DNA from: Adiantum capillus-veneris
Taxonomy: Eukaryota; Streptophyta; Polypodiopsida; Polypodiales; Pteridaceae
Direction of reading: 5' to 3'
Length of the DNA stretch: 64,000 nt
Assembly: GCA_014529385.2 (NCBI GenBank)
Contig: CM043971.1
Span: 83,714,340 to 83,778,339 of the forward strand
The notes beneath the pieces were generated by a model. The model was not told the DNA's origin. It ran no database searches and saw nothing but the letters and a program-made list of their open reading frames with translations. A program made the translations under genes and the position numbers. Within the stretch, counting starts at the first letter, position 1. Each line of letters opens with the position of its first letter. Shown here one piece after another: positions 35,196 through 44,866 of the stretch.

Positions 35196-35784
35196 TGTGC
35201 GCTCCTTGCCGCACTGTCGAAGCAAGGGACTTGCCGATACACCGTGTGCGAGCCACAAATGGCTCCAAGCACACAACAAGCCTAAACTAGCAAGCTCAAG
35301 AGAGCAAAGGGTGTGTCACTCACCGCTCTACGCTCGCCTTCGTGGTGGATTCCTCGCCGCGATGAAGAAGAAGCTGCAGTCGTGCCGCGCTCAACTGCTT
35401 CGCCACCGTCGTGCCTTCGTAATGCTCAATCGCACACACACTCTCCCTCTCTCTCTCTCTCTCACACATACACACACACACAAGGAGGTGAAGAAGAAGA
35501 AGATGGAGATGGAGATGGAGCAAGAGCACTCTTCTATTGCACAAATGAGAGAATGAGTGAATTTTAGGTTTAGTTGGCTTTTATATGAGCTCACCCCATT
35601 CACACTTGGGCGCCCATGCTTAGCCAACTAATCCCTTGAATGTCCCAGTTAGAGTGCGCCTCTCATCGGCGATCACTCTTACCCTTTTCCTATTGGTCCG
35701 ACAAGCCCGGTACCTGACTCTACCAAATACATAATACACGTCCGTCGTAGGTGATGGGGTGTCTGTGAGACGTGAGGGTTAACA
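35196..35784 (-). repeat. Element F 3 prime LTR (589 bp)
   Basis: Matches the other LTR except for about 204 extra bp (roughly 35305-35508), containing (CT)n and (CA)n tracts and a GAAGAAGAAG run. Confidence 0.92.
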
Positions 35785-37267
35785 TGCCCCCCTTGCTGAT
35801 GTAGATTCCGTCCTCGGAAGCTATTGAGTTGAAGCTCGCTCGTCGAGGTGGAAGAGCATTTGAGATGAATGTCCTTAGCCTTTCTTCAGTCACTGCAAAA
35901 TTAACAACATTGGCACAGTAAATGAATTCTCATAAGTGAGTAAAAAGCATATGCAGTTTTAGGTAGACAAATTGATTGGTAAAAGAATTTCAAACAATTT
36001 GTGCAATGTAATCAAATGCATAAACATATGTAAAGGTGAAAAATTAAACAAGTCTGCGGTCACTAATTTGACAGTCGAAAGGCACTAGAGATCGAATATT
36101 AATACCATGGGTAAGCTTCTTAATTTTCTATGGTTAATTAAGTTGTTTAATCGCGAGAGCCAAGTATTCATGTTCGAGGGCTGACTAGAGGCTATATCTA
36201 GAAGACCTTATAGTTAAGCTACCATAAAAGGAATTTCTCATGAAATCATCGCTTGACTGATTACTTTTTCTTTGACCCCCCAAAGTCTTTTCACAGTGAT
36301 TCAATTTGATGTGTGTGCTTATTTTGTATGCCTTGGGTTTTTTTCTTTTCAAGGAAAAGCGCCCACACTGGGAACCTCTAGGGCTCTAGTACCATAGGCA
36401 ATACATGTGAGTGAAGTACCAAATCAAGCTGAGATTTCTCTTCCAGCTTAAGATTTTACAGTGTGGCACTTTGATTTTTTGTTTGTTCATTTTCAGCATT
36501 TTAATTTTGTAACTTTGGGGGGTCATATAACACTGATACACCTCCCCAGGCTCATCACACTAGTTAACTCCCTTTATAATACTTGAGCTAAAGGTCAATA
36601 GGGTCAAGCCCACTAGAAAGCCCTTGTACATTTCACACAATGCTGCCTAAATCGGATTAAGAACCTAAGTAACCGTTGATTATAGGAAGGCATTCCCCAT
36701 GGTATTAAGAGAAGATCTGTAACACCTAACTTGGTCAATTTAGCTTAGTCGGATTGCTTGAGTTTTAAACCTAGACAACTGATTATGACAAAAGATTACA
36801 TTGAATTAAATGTTCGTTACTAAGCAAATGTGCTGGATATTAGGCTACCAATCACAATTAAAGCAGACAATCATAGATGAAAAAAAGATAAGGGGCAATG
36901 CTCATGGACAAGAAACACCTGTTTGTGTCGATGGTCGCGCTTGATTTGAAGAGTGAGTCGAGATAAAGATTCCATGCAGGTCCAAATCCTATCAATAGCA
37001 ACACGCTCCTGTACACACTAGGAAACAAAAGGAATACCTCCAGGAGGCACATTAGTGGGAAAAGAGAACTTTGCTAATCACTCAACTCTAAAACAGAAAC
37101 ACTCCTATCGTACTAATCTTACCTACCCTCCATCACTCAAGTGATGAGGATCAAAGGTGTTTTATGGCATAGGTTTCTGTTTCACTGTACCAGATGTGAC
37201 ATGTGTAGGTCTGAGTCAATGTTTTGACTTTTAATGTGCATACTCGTTTGCTAATTTCTCTTGCTCT
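35785..37267 (-). other. Element F 3 prime internal region, no pol
   Basis: About 1.5 kb between the small downstream frame and the 3 prime LTR. It is AT-rich with only short frames. No RT, RNase H or integrase motif was seen on either strand. The purine tract lies at 35785-35797. Confidence 0.7.
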
Positions 37268-37483
37268 TTATTTTTTTGTTTTTTGCGAGTATAAAGCTTT
37301 ATATGTACATTCCCTAAGATTGGTGATTGAGAGGTCAGGGAAAAAGGTTGAGAGGGAAGCAAGTGAATGATGGATGTCAGCATACACTCCCCCCTTCCTT
37401 GGGTAGATCATACCGTTTGAAATGATCTTGTCACCCTTTGAAACCAATTGTTCCAGTTGGTAATAGGTGGAGATTTTTGCCAT
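37268..37483 (-). CDS. Small ORF overlapping the gag-protease stop (71 aa)
   Basis: The start codon overlaps the stop of the large frame as TAATG, so the end of the first and the start of the second share one base. The product begins MAKISTYYQLEQLVSKGD and matches no family I know. The stop-start overlap would suit termination-reinitiation coupling, but may be chance. Confidence 0.4.
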   Translation of the reverse strand: MAKISTYYQLEQLVSKGDKIISNGMIYPRKGGVYADIHHSLASLSTFFPDLSITNLRECTYKALYSQKTKK

Positions 37484-40400
37484 TAGTTTTCTATTACCTT
37501 AGGTGCCTCGTCGAGTTGCAAGGGTGGTAAGGTACTCTCCCAAGATCGAACTTGAAGTAGTTCATCAGGTGATTCTTGAACACTGGGAGGTGTGGATTCC
37601 TTTGTAGCTTTATGGAGGTCCACTATTGCAGATGGAGGCTGTGGAGAAGTTTTTACCTCTACGGATGCATTACATGAGGAGCTAGAAGCTTCATGGGACT
37701 CCCCCCTTCCTGAGCTAGGTGGAACAAATCGTTCTTTCTTTGGTACCCAAACTAGCTCGGGAGCGGGTGTGTAGCATTCTGTGATTTTTTTCTTTCCACG
37801 ATCATTGATTCGTTTTAGAGCTACGGGATTGGGCTCACATGGGTCAGGTGATAGGTAAGAACACAATCTACGTTTTGGCACCCAGATTTGATCATTTCCT
37901 TGATAGTAGCCTTGGGCTTCCAATAGTTGTTTAGGGATCCATCGCAACATTTTCTTAATTTTCTTGGAGTGAGTTGTACGTTTCTTACAAGGCTTCTGTT
38001 TTTTAGCACTAGCTATGGTCACTAAAGAAGCTTTAGGGACCCACTTGTATGTTTTCTTCGTTACATTAGGATGAGTCTTGTCAGAAGCGATATGCATTGC
38101 TTGTAGCATATTTAAGGGTACAGGCATTTCATCCCCCTCAGGTGTTACCCAGGTCGTCCCCCTATTTTCCCAAGTGTCTATGGTTGCTGCTAGGTGGACC
38201 CAATCCACATTGTCCAACTCAGTCATCCCAGGTAGGATATCCATATAAGGAGAGTTCTCCCCAATATCCGTGTCTTCGTTACATGTGTAACAATACTGTA
38301 ATGGAGCTGAGTGAATTGTTGTGTCTGATCGATTATCAATGATGAATTTATTTCCTAGAGGATGCGTTCGACCACTTAAAAGATCAACTCGAATGACAGA
38401 GTCTTGGAACTGTAAGTAGACGTGGTTTTTGGACCAGTCATGCACCATTTTTGCTTCCCTCATGAATGGACGCCCTAAGATCATCTCAAATGACATAGGA
38501 TGCTTGGAAAAATCCATAACAATGAAATTTTGCCTTACCTTGTGTCCCAAGACCTTGATTCTGAGATCCTTTAGCATTCCAATAGGCGTAACAATAGATC
38601 CATTAGCCATTTTTACCACTACGCTTGTGGCTTCGAGGTGAGGTCGCCCCATAGACTCCCAACAACTCTTTGTCACCATGCTGACTCCCGCACCACCGTC
38701 AAGGACCCCCTTTACAGTTAATCCTTTAGTAGTGATTGGTAGAGTAGCATTAGATTCATCACCTTCAAAGTATTGCCCCAACTTGTTAACGGGTACTTCA
38801 ATTACAGATTCATGTCCCGCTAGGTCAGATGGTGGTGCTAAATGTTCCTCATCATTCATTACCGAGTCAGGTTTGTTCATATGTGCAAACTGTGGTAATC
38901 CGGCCTGTAATTCTCCATTGAGGAAGGCTCGAAGAGCTGAGACTAGCTCGGGGTCTTTATATAGTTTGGACATGATGGTGGTTCTAACTTCTGAAGACAT
39001 GAAATCCATCAATTTGGCAACATTTAATGGCATCTTGTGGGACGTAGGACCCTGACAAGAGAATGGTGAAGATGGAATCTCCACTTCCTCAAGGGGGTCA
39101 GGCATTCCCTCACCAAACATTCTCTCTAGTAGGAAAGGTGTGTGTCCACTTTCAAATGTCCTACCCTCACTCTCTTCCCGAATGATACTGGGTATAGCTA
39201 ACGACCTGTAGTTCTTGTGAGGTTGAACTTGCGTGGGAAACACTGTGTCCGACATCTGGATATGTTTGGGTTCAGGTTCTAATGTTCGTTGAGTTTCTTC
39301 CACCAAACCCCTCAGTTGTTGGACTCGTTCAATTTCCACTGTTGGGTTTGGATAGGTTCCAATATTTCTCTTGCAATCCTCATTTTTCGTCTCTCGTGGC
39401 TTATCTTGGGGGTTCGTAACTGGGTGGTTTAACCTTGAATACTCTTTTGGTGTTCGTCGTAATTCCCTCTCGTGATCCTCCTCACTGGCTTTTTCCTTTG
39501 TAGTAACAGTTTTGGTCTCCGTGATATCTATCGAATCTGAGTCATCCTCAGGGTCATTCATATACACGGGATCCTCTCCTATCCCTATGTTAGTCTTTGA
39601 ACTAGGTTTTGAGCTAGAAGCATTAAGGGATTTCTTTCTTCGTGTTTTCTTCTTTCTCGCTCGGCCAATGGATGCAGCATCTCTCTCTTCGAGGATGTAA
39701 TTTTGCTTTTGGAGCATCGACCGTGTGAGTGCATTCACTGGTGCTATGCTTATAGTTGGTGGTGTCCCATCAACAATCTCTATTAAGTTCAATGGTGTGA
39801 TTTTCGGTGCGTTTGGATTGTTAGGACACTGTGCGATCAAATGATCTATGCCACAACGATTACAAGTGAGTATTGGCATTGCCAATGCATTCCCTTGACT
39901 TGTTTGCATTAGTGCAACATTCTTTTGCATTCTAATGGGGCACTCAGCTACTCGATGCGGTCCACCACATTCGTAGCACTGAAGAGGTGGTCTCCTGGCA
40001 AAACTATTAATGTTTTGGCCTCTTGTTGCTAGCGCAGTAGCTTGATATACCGGTTTGATTTGTCCCCAATGGTCTTCCATATAGTACATGGGACACTCCT
40101 CAAGCATGTCGACTCCATAGGTGATACTAGAGTCTATGTCCTCTTCGCAATCTACATAAGTACTAGATGACTCGCAACCTATTTGGTTCATAGGTGTAAC
40201 TCTTGGATGAGGGGGTTGCGGTCCTAGCACTGGAGGTGGCAACGGTGTGGTTTGGACCACATTTTGGGTTCTAGGGACCATGTGCTGTAATGGCAACTGT
40301 TGCTCCATGGGTGGGGTAGGCATCAATGCAGGAACTCGAGGTGAGTCTGCCCAAGCTATAGGCGGTCTATTTTCCATGATGCGTTTAAGCATTAGGCAAT

Positions 40401-42873
40401 CCTTCGCTTGATGGCCATACCTACCACACGCGTTACAAGTCCCGTTAAACTTTACTATGAAAGTAGGGCATTCACTCGTAGTATGTGGGCCCAAGCAAAT
40501 TGAGCACCATTGTTGCTCCCTTCTTGGATACATATGAGTGTTTTGTGGAGCACGATTACCCCTAAGGCTTTCTTTGATGGCCTTTGTGAGATCTGCCAAA
40601 GTCATCTCAGATATCGTTTGCTCTTTCACGATTGGCTTTATCTTCATTGGCTCATGCCCTGATGCTTGCGAGCTACTAGACTTCGGCTCGGCAGACACTC
40701 TTTCTCCTGCAATCATTAAATTATCCTCCAATTGGATTGCATTCATGGTGACTGCTTCCCAAGTAGTGATACCTCTAATGACTAGGCCATTATAGATACT
40801 TTCATGTCGTAGTCCCCTAATGAATCTATCGAGAAATTGGTTGTTGTTGAATCGCTCGTTTGGATTGCATCGAGAATTCAAATTCTTTAGGCGACTAATG
40901 AAGTCTCTCACAGATTCACCTTCTTCTCGTTGGGCTTTCTGGAGCTGAGAGGCTACACCCCAAAGTACTCCCTCTCGTATGTATTCTTTTAAGAACAGTC
41001 TCCTAAGAGTAGAGTAGATCGTTTTCTCTTCTACTCTTAAGGTTCTATACCAATCTCCAGCCTTTCCGCTTAGGGTCAAACTCAAAGCCTTACACTTATG
41101 TAGCTCATTGTGCTCTTCCAAGGAATCGCACACATGTTCAAAGACTTCCATATGCTTTCTAGCATCTCCGTCTCCACTGAATTTCTGTGTGAGCTTAGCT
41201 ACTTGAACTGCCTTGCTCCTAGGCTCTCTATCAGGTGCACTACGCATGTTTTCCGCAATAGAGCGACGGATAGGTTGAGCAAATGCTGCCAAATCTCCTA
41301 TTTGAGCAGGTATAATGGGTGTATGTGCTCCTGGAACCACATGTGAGATGGGAGTTGGCCTTGGCCTTGGCATACGCGCGGCTCTTGGGTCCCAAATTTC
41401 GTATGGTGGTGTACCAGACGGTGGTCCAAAGTTTACAGGCGTGGCCCTAGGCATAGGGGGTGCCTGATATGGCATGTTATTATTAAATGGCATGGCTCCA
41501 CTTGTATAAGATCTTGGATAATTCCATTGTGGATTGTAAGCTCTTGGAATAATCGGAGGTGTAGGAGCTACATGAGGCTGAGGTACGACAGGTGCACACG
41601 ATTGATACATACATGTAGGTATAGTTGGGGGCACTGTGCTACTAGGCATCTGCGCAGTGTTAACAAATGAACTCCATGGTGTACTTCTTGTCATGCTCAC
41701 CATTGGGATATGCATGGTAGCCGTAGTGTCATTAAGAGAAAGATGAGCTAGATCTGGAAAGGTAAAGCTGCCACTTGTGGGCTCAGATTGTACTGAGGCT
41801 CCTGGCGAAACAACATATGGAGGATCAATGGGGCTCACTGAGGGAGTCTCCATTTGTGATAGGGTTGGTTGGTTGGCCTTTCCCATATCCAAGAATCTCA
41901 TTAGGCCTGTTGAAGGCATGTTGATCCCTGTGTTCTGTCTTTCTAACTCAACAATCCTATGGAGGACATCACAAACTTTCTGTTGTTGCTCATCTATGCT
42001 AGTAGCACCCGATGTGGATTGTAGAACATCTAACCAACCCACATGATAGGTGTGTCCCGTGTACCGATCAGTTAAAGCTTCTGCTTGTAGGTCATACTCC
42101 CAATTTTCGTTTAGGAATATCCCATCTAGGCCTGGCGTGCTAGAGGTTTCCCTTGAAGTGGAAGCATTATTGCTCCCCATAGCTTGCCCCTCTGTGACTG
42201 CTACCTTGGGAGCACTCGATTGCTCGACTGGCATGATTGTTGTCATAGGAGCCTTTGCTTTCAGGGCTCGACTTTGTTCTAGCCCTCGTAGGTTCTCAAT
42301 TTCCCTCTCCCTTGTTGCTTGCATATAGCGTTCGATCTCTTGCACTTCGGCAAGACTCCTACCATCGGGTAGTAAAAACTCAGAGGGAGATAGTCCTAAA
42401 GGATCAGGAGGTGCCGTGGATGGAACATTCACATGCACACTCTCAAGAAGCATAGGGTCTATTTTAGGCATGAATGACGAATTTACTTCCCCACTCCCTT
42501 CATTTATTTCATTAACCGCATGTTCGGAGCGAGTAGCTCTACTAATTGTCTCTTTTAAGCGGCTAAACACGCTGGACCCAGGCCGTGGGCCCATGGCATG
42601 CATGTCTTGACTTGAACTATCAGGGTTTGGTGTAGGATACCCCTCCATGACTTCGTAGTCAGAGGAAGAATCACTAGACGCGATATGAGGATCTTGGGTC
42701 GCGCTACCTTGAGTCCCGGCCGAAGGTCCAGAACCTAGGGTGGAGGAATAATGGGTGCCCGCGTAAATGGAGGCACTACCAATATGCTCGTGCTCTAACA
42801 CTCGTCCAGAGCGTAGGTTCATATGACTTGGATCCCCTAGAAGTGTCAGTGAGGGCCCGTGAAGGCTGCTCAC
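37483..42873 (-). CDS. Element F gag-protease polyprotein (1796 aa)
   Basis: A single unbroken frame starting MSSLHGPSLTLLGD. Residues 1-550 are a low-complexity Pro/Ser/Thr-rich N-terminus. About 556-720 is a Ty3-type capsid (retrotrans_gag) domain with AGDWYRTLRVEE and DFISRLKNLNSRC. Two pairs of zinc knuckles follow at about 790-824 (CSICLGPHTTSEC, CNACGRYGHQAKDC) and 964-1014 (CYECGGPHRVAEC, CNRCGIDHLIAQC). Three of the four have C-X2-C-X3-H-X4-C spacing. A retropepsin-like domain is near 1385-1490, with VLDGGAGVSMV and ILGRPFMREA; the active-site triad reads DGG. The C-terminal 200 residues repeat a W[VI]PK motif four times (about 1607, 1643, 1663, 1708). No RT follows. The intact length contrasts with every other element here. 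Confidence 0.9.
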   Translation of the reverse strand: MSSLHGPSLTLLGDPSHMNLRSGRVLEHEHIGSASIYAGTHYSSTLGSGPSAGTQGSATQDPHIASSDSSSDYEVMEGYPTPNPDSSSQDMHAMGPRPGSSVFSRLKETISRATRSEHAVNEINEGSGEVNSSFMPKIDPMLLESVHVNVPSTAPPDPLGLSPSEFLLPDGRSLAEVQEIERYMQATREREIENLRGLEQSRALKAKAPMTTIMPVEQSSAPKVAVTEGQAMGSNNASTSRETSSTPGLDGIFLNENWEYDLQAEALTDRYTGHTYHVGWLDVLQSTSGATSIDEQQQKVCDVLHRIVELERQNTGINMPSTGLMRFLDMGKANQPTLSQMETPSVSPIDPPYVVSPGASVQSEPTSGSFTFPDLAHLSLNDTTATMHIPMVSMTRSTPWSSFVNTAQMPSSTVPPTIPTCMYQSCAPVVPQPHVAPTPPIIPRAYNPQWNYPRSYTSGAMPFNNNMPYQAPPMPRATPVNFGPPSGTPPYEIWDPRAARMPRPRPTPISHVVPGAHTPIIPAQIGDLAAFAQPIRRSIAENMRSAPDREPRSKAVQVAKLTQKFSGDGDARKHMEVFEHVCDSLEEHNELHKCKALSLTLSGKAGDWYRTLRVEEKTIYSTLRRLFLKEYIREGVLWGVASQLQKAQREEGESVRDFISRLKNLNSRCNPNERFNNNQFLDRFIRGLRHESIYNGLVIRGITTWEAVTMNAIQLEDNLMIAGERVSAEPKSSSSQASGHEPMKIKPIVKEQTISEMTLADLTKAIKESLRGNRAPQNTHMYPRREQQWCSICLGPHTTSECPTFIVKFNGTCNACGRYGHQAKDCLMLKRIMENRPPIAWADSPRVPALMPTPPMEQQLPLQHMVPRTQNVVQTTPLPPPVLGPQPPHPRVTPMNQIGCESSSTYVDCEEDIDSSITYGVDMLEECPMYYMEDHWGQIKPVYQATALATRGQNINSFARRPPLQCYECGGPHRVAECPIRMQKNVALMQTSQGNALAMPILTCNRCGIDHLIAQCPNNPNAPKITPLNLIEIVDGTPPTISIAPVNALTRSMLQKQNYILEERDAASIGRARKKKTRRKKSLNASSSKPSSKTNIGIGEDPVYMNDPEDDSDSIDITETKTVTTKEKASEEDHERELRRTPKEYSRLNHPVTNPQDKPRETKNEDCKRNIGTYPNPTVEIERVQQLRGLVEETQRTLEPEPKHIQMSDTVFPTQVQPHKNYRSLAIPSIIREESEGRTFESGHTPFLLERMFGEGMPDPLEEVEIPSSPFSCQGPTSHKMPLNVAKLMDFMSSEVRTTIMSKLYKDPELVSALRAFLNGELQAGLPQFAHMNKPDSVMNDEEHLAPPSDLAGHESVIEVPVNKLGQYFEGDESNATLPITTKGLTVKGVLDGGAGVSMVTKSCWESMGRPHLEATSVVVKMANGSIVTPIGMLKDLRIKVLGHKVRQNFIVMDFSKHPMSFEMILGRPFMREAKMVHDWSKNHVYLQFQDSVIRVDLLSGRTHPLGNKFIIDNRSDTTIHSAPLQYCYTCNEDTDIGENSPYMDILPGMTELDNVDWVHLAATIDTWENRGTTWVTPEGDEMPVPLNMLQAMHIASDKTHPNVTKKTYKWVPKASLVTIASAKKQKPCKKRTTHSKKIKKMLRWIPKQLLEAQGYYQGNDQIWVPKRRLCSYLSPDPCEPNPVALKRINDRGKKKITECYTPAPELVWVPKKERFVPPSSGRGESHEASSSSCNASVEVKTSPQPPSAIVDLHKATKESTPPSVQESPDELLQVRSWESTLPPLQLDEAPKVIEN

Positions 42874-43634
42874 CTAGTAATTTTGGGTGTTTTGCAACCC
42901 AAGTCTTTCATTATTTTTGGTTATTTTTCGTAACTGAGCCACAAAATATGGCGTGTAATAGCTCAAGACGAGCGTTTTGGCTAAAGGAACGTGCCGTGCT
43001 TTATAGCTCTCTATTCGGCTATGTGAAGCCCTCGAAATCCTAAAAATAGTCTTTATAGTCCTCGAAATCCTAAAAATAGTTTTTAAATATAAAAAGGTGT
43101 ATAAACTATATGAGGACTGAGGTCTGGGTTTGGGCTTGAGCTTGGGGAATGATCCCCAGCCCGATCCTTCTTTTTAAAATAATTTTTTTTTTGAGGTTTT
43201 TTTTTTATTATATAAAGTCGACGCGGCTGCGCCGCGCGCGCGCACACACACACTTAACCTACACCTAACTTATCTACCTACAGCTAATAGAGATACTGTC
43301 ACGCACACTCTAACACTGTTTACACAGTACTACAGTAGCTAATAGATCTACAAAACTAACCTTACAGAACTAACATTGAACCTTACAGAACTAACATTCC
43401 ATAGCTAATACCTTAATTCTAACAGTACATTGCAAAAAAATTGTAACTCCTTCTTTACAGAAAACAAAAAAGACAGTACAGTGTAACAAAAATCTTCTCC
43501 ACACAACCACACACCTTCCTTCTTCACAAATCCTTCTCCACACAACCACACACCTTCCTTCTTCACAAATCCTTCAATTGAAATTGCATCACAAGAAAGC
43601 GTAAAGTGCTTAACCGAGCTTAGTGTAGGGCATT
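42874..43634 (-). other. Element F 5 prime leader with short tandem repeats
   Basis: Between primer site and gag. It contains a 39-bp direct duplication at about 43493-43571 (CTTCTCCACACAACCACACA and following), a repeat of CCTCGAAATCCTAAAAATAG near 43030 and 43058, and a CG/CA-rich tract near 43230-43252. Confidence 0.75.
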
Positions 43635-43652
43635 TCCCCGACAGCGGCGCCA
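43635..43652 (-). promoter_or_regulatory. Element F primer-binding site (tRNA-Asp-like)
   Basis: The minus strand reads TGGCGCCGCTGTCGGGGA, four bases after the LTR. The complement of the plant tRNA-Asp 3 prime end is TGGCGCCGTTGCCGGGGA, giving two mismatches. This primer is typical of Athila-type Ty3/Gypsy elements. Confidence 0.85.
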
Positions 43653-43656
43653 AAAA

Positions 43657-44041
43657 TGTGCGCTCCTTGTCGCACTGTCGAAGCAAGGGACTTGCCGATA
43701 CACCGCGTGCAAGCCACAAATGGCTCCAAGCACACAACAAGCCTAAACTAGCAAGCTCAAGAGAGCATGGAGATGGAGATGGAGCAAGAGCACTCTTCTA
43801 TTGCACAAATGAGAGAATGAGTGAATTTTAGGTTTAGTTGGCTTTTATATGAGCTCACCCAATTCACACTTGGGCGCCCATGCTTAGCCAACTAATCCCT
43901 TGAATGTCCAAGTTAGAGTGCGCCTCTCATCGGCGATCACTCTTACCCTTTTCCTATTGGTCCGACAAGCCCGGTACCTGACTCTACCAAATACATAATA
44001 CACGTCTGTCGTAGGTGATGGGGTGCCCGTGAGGGTTAACA
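43657..44041 (-). repeat. Element F 5 prime LTR (385 bp)
   Basis: Shares both ends and nearly all sequence with the 589-bp LTR, lacking one 204-bp internal block near 43767. Confidence 0.92.
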
Positions 44042-44149
44042 GAAGCTTTCTTGGTTCATTTGACAAGTTGATATTGGTTCAGAGGTCAGTTTACAGGGGA
44101 AACTCTACCGAATTTTTCCCAGAAAAGTAAACTACTGTGAAGCGTAGCT

Positions 44150-44866
44150 ATGGCTGGATCACAGGACACTGCTCTTTACAATATCAAGAAGCTGGATGGA
44201 ACCAATTTCCCATTGTGGAAGAAGCAGATTTGGCACGTGTTGGTACAAAAGAAGCAGATAAAACCTATAAAGCTCAAGGGGATAAAACCAGAAGATATGG
44301 ACGAAGATGAATGGAGCGAAATGGATGAATTGGCACTTTCTACCATTATGCTGACTTTGCCAGAAAGCGTTTACTTCAATGTAGCAGACGAGATGTCAGT
44401 TTACAGGGGAGACTCTGCCGAAATTTATGCAGAATCTGAAGCTTTCTTGGTTCATTTGACAGGTTGATATTGGTTCAGAGGTCAGTTTACAGGGGAAACT
44501 CTGCCGAATTTTTTCCCAGGAAACTAAACTACTGTGAAGCGTAGCTATGGCTGGATCACAGGACACTGCTCTTTACAATATCAAGAAGCTGGATGGAACC
44601 AATTTCCCATTGTGGAAGAAGCAGATTTGGTCAGTTTACAGGGGAGACTCTGCCGAAATTTATGCAGAATCTGAAGCTTTCTTGGTTCATTTGACAGGTT
44701 GATATTGGTTCAGAGGTCAGTTTACAGGGGAAACTCTGCCGAATTTTTTCCCAGGAAACTAAACTACTGTGAAGCGTAGCTATGGCTGGATCACAGGACA
44801 CTGCTCTTTACAATATCAAGAAGCTGGATGGAACCAATTTCCCATTGTGGAAGAAGCAGATTTGGC
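44150..44866 (+). repeat. Triplicated leader and gag start of copia C
   Basis: The gag start (MAGSQDTALYNIKKLDGTNF) occurs three times, with ATG at 44150, 44547 and 44782. The second and third are exactly 235 bp apart. Each repeat restarts at a leader phrase GTCAGTTTACAGGGGAGAC (about 44395 and 44630). The first gag copy runs 83 codons before joining the leader, the second only about 27 codons. Only the third leads into full gag. This fits template jumping during reverse transcription, or local tandem duplication. Confidence 0.92.

Larger units (their letters stand above)
35196..44041 (-). mobile_element. Element F: Ty3-type LTR element with gag-protease and no RT or integrase
   Basis: 8.85 kb, minus orientation. 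The right (5 prime) LTR is 43657-44041 and the left (3 prime) LTR 35196-35784, both TG...CA. Perfect duplications gaagc lie at 35191-35195 and 44042-44046. The primer site at 43635-43652 matches tRNA-Asp with two mismatches. A purine tract (AAGGGGGGCA, minus) abuts the 3 prime LTR. The only substantial frame is a 1796-codon gag-protease; 1.7 kb downstream of it lacks pol. The tRNA-Asp primer and short-spaced zinc knuckles suggest the Athila side of Ty3/Gypsy. It is best described as a large non-autonomous gag-bearing element, presumably using polymerase supplied by another element. Confidence 0.9.

Noticed and set aside
35196-44041. Element F as an endogenous virus
   Set aside because: LTRs, tRNA-Asp primer, Ty3 capsid and zinc knuckles indicate an LTR retrotransposon; no envelope or movement protein is seen.
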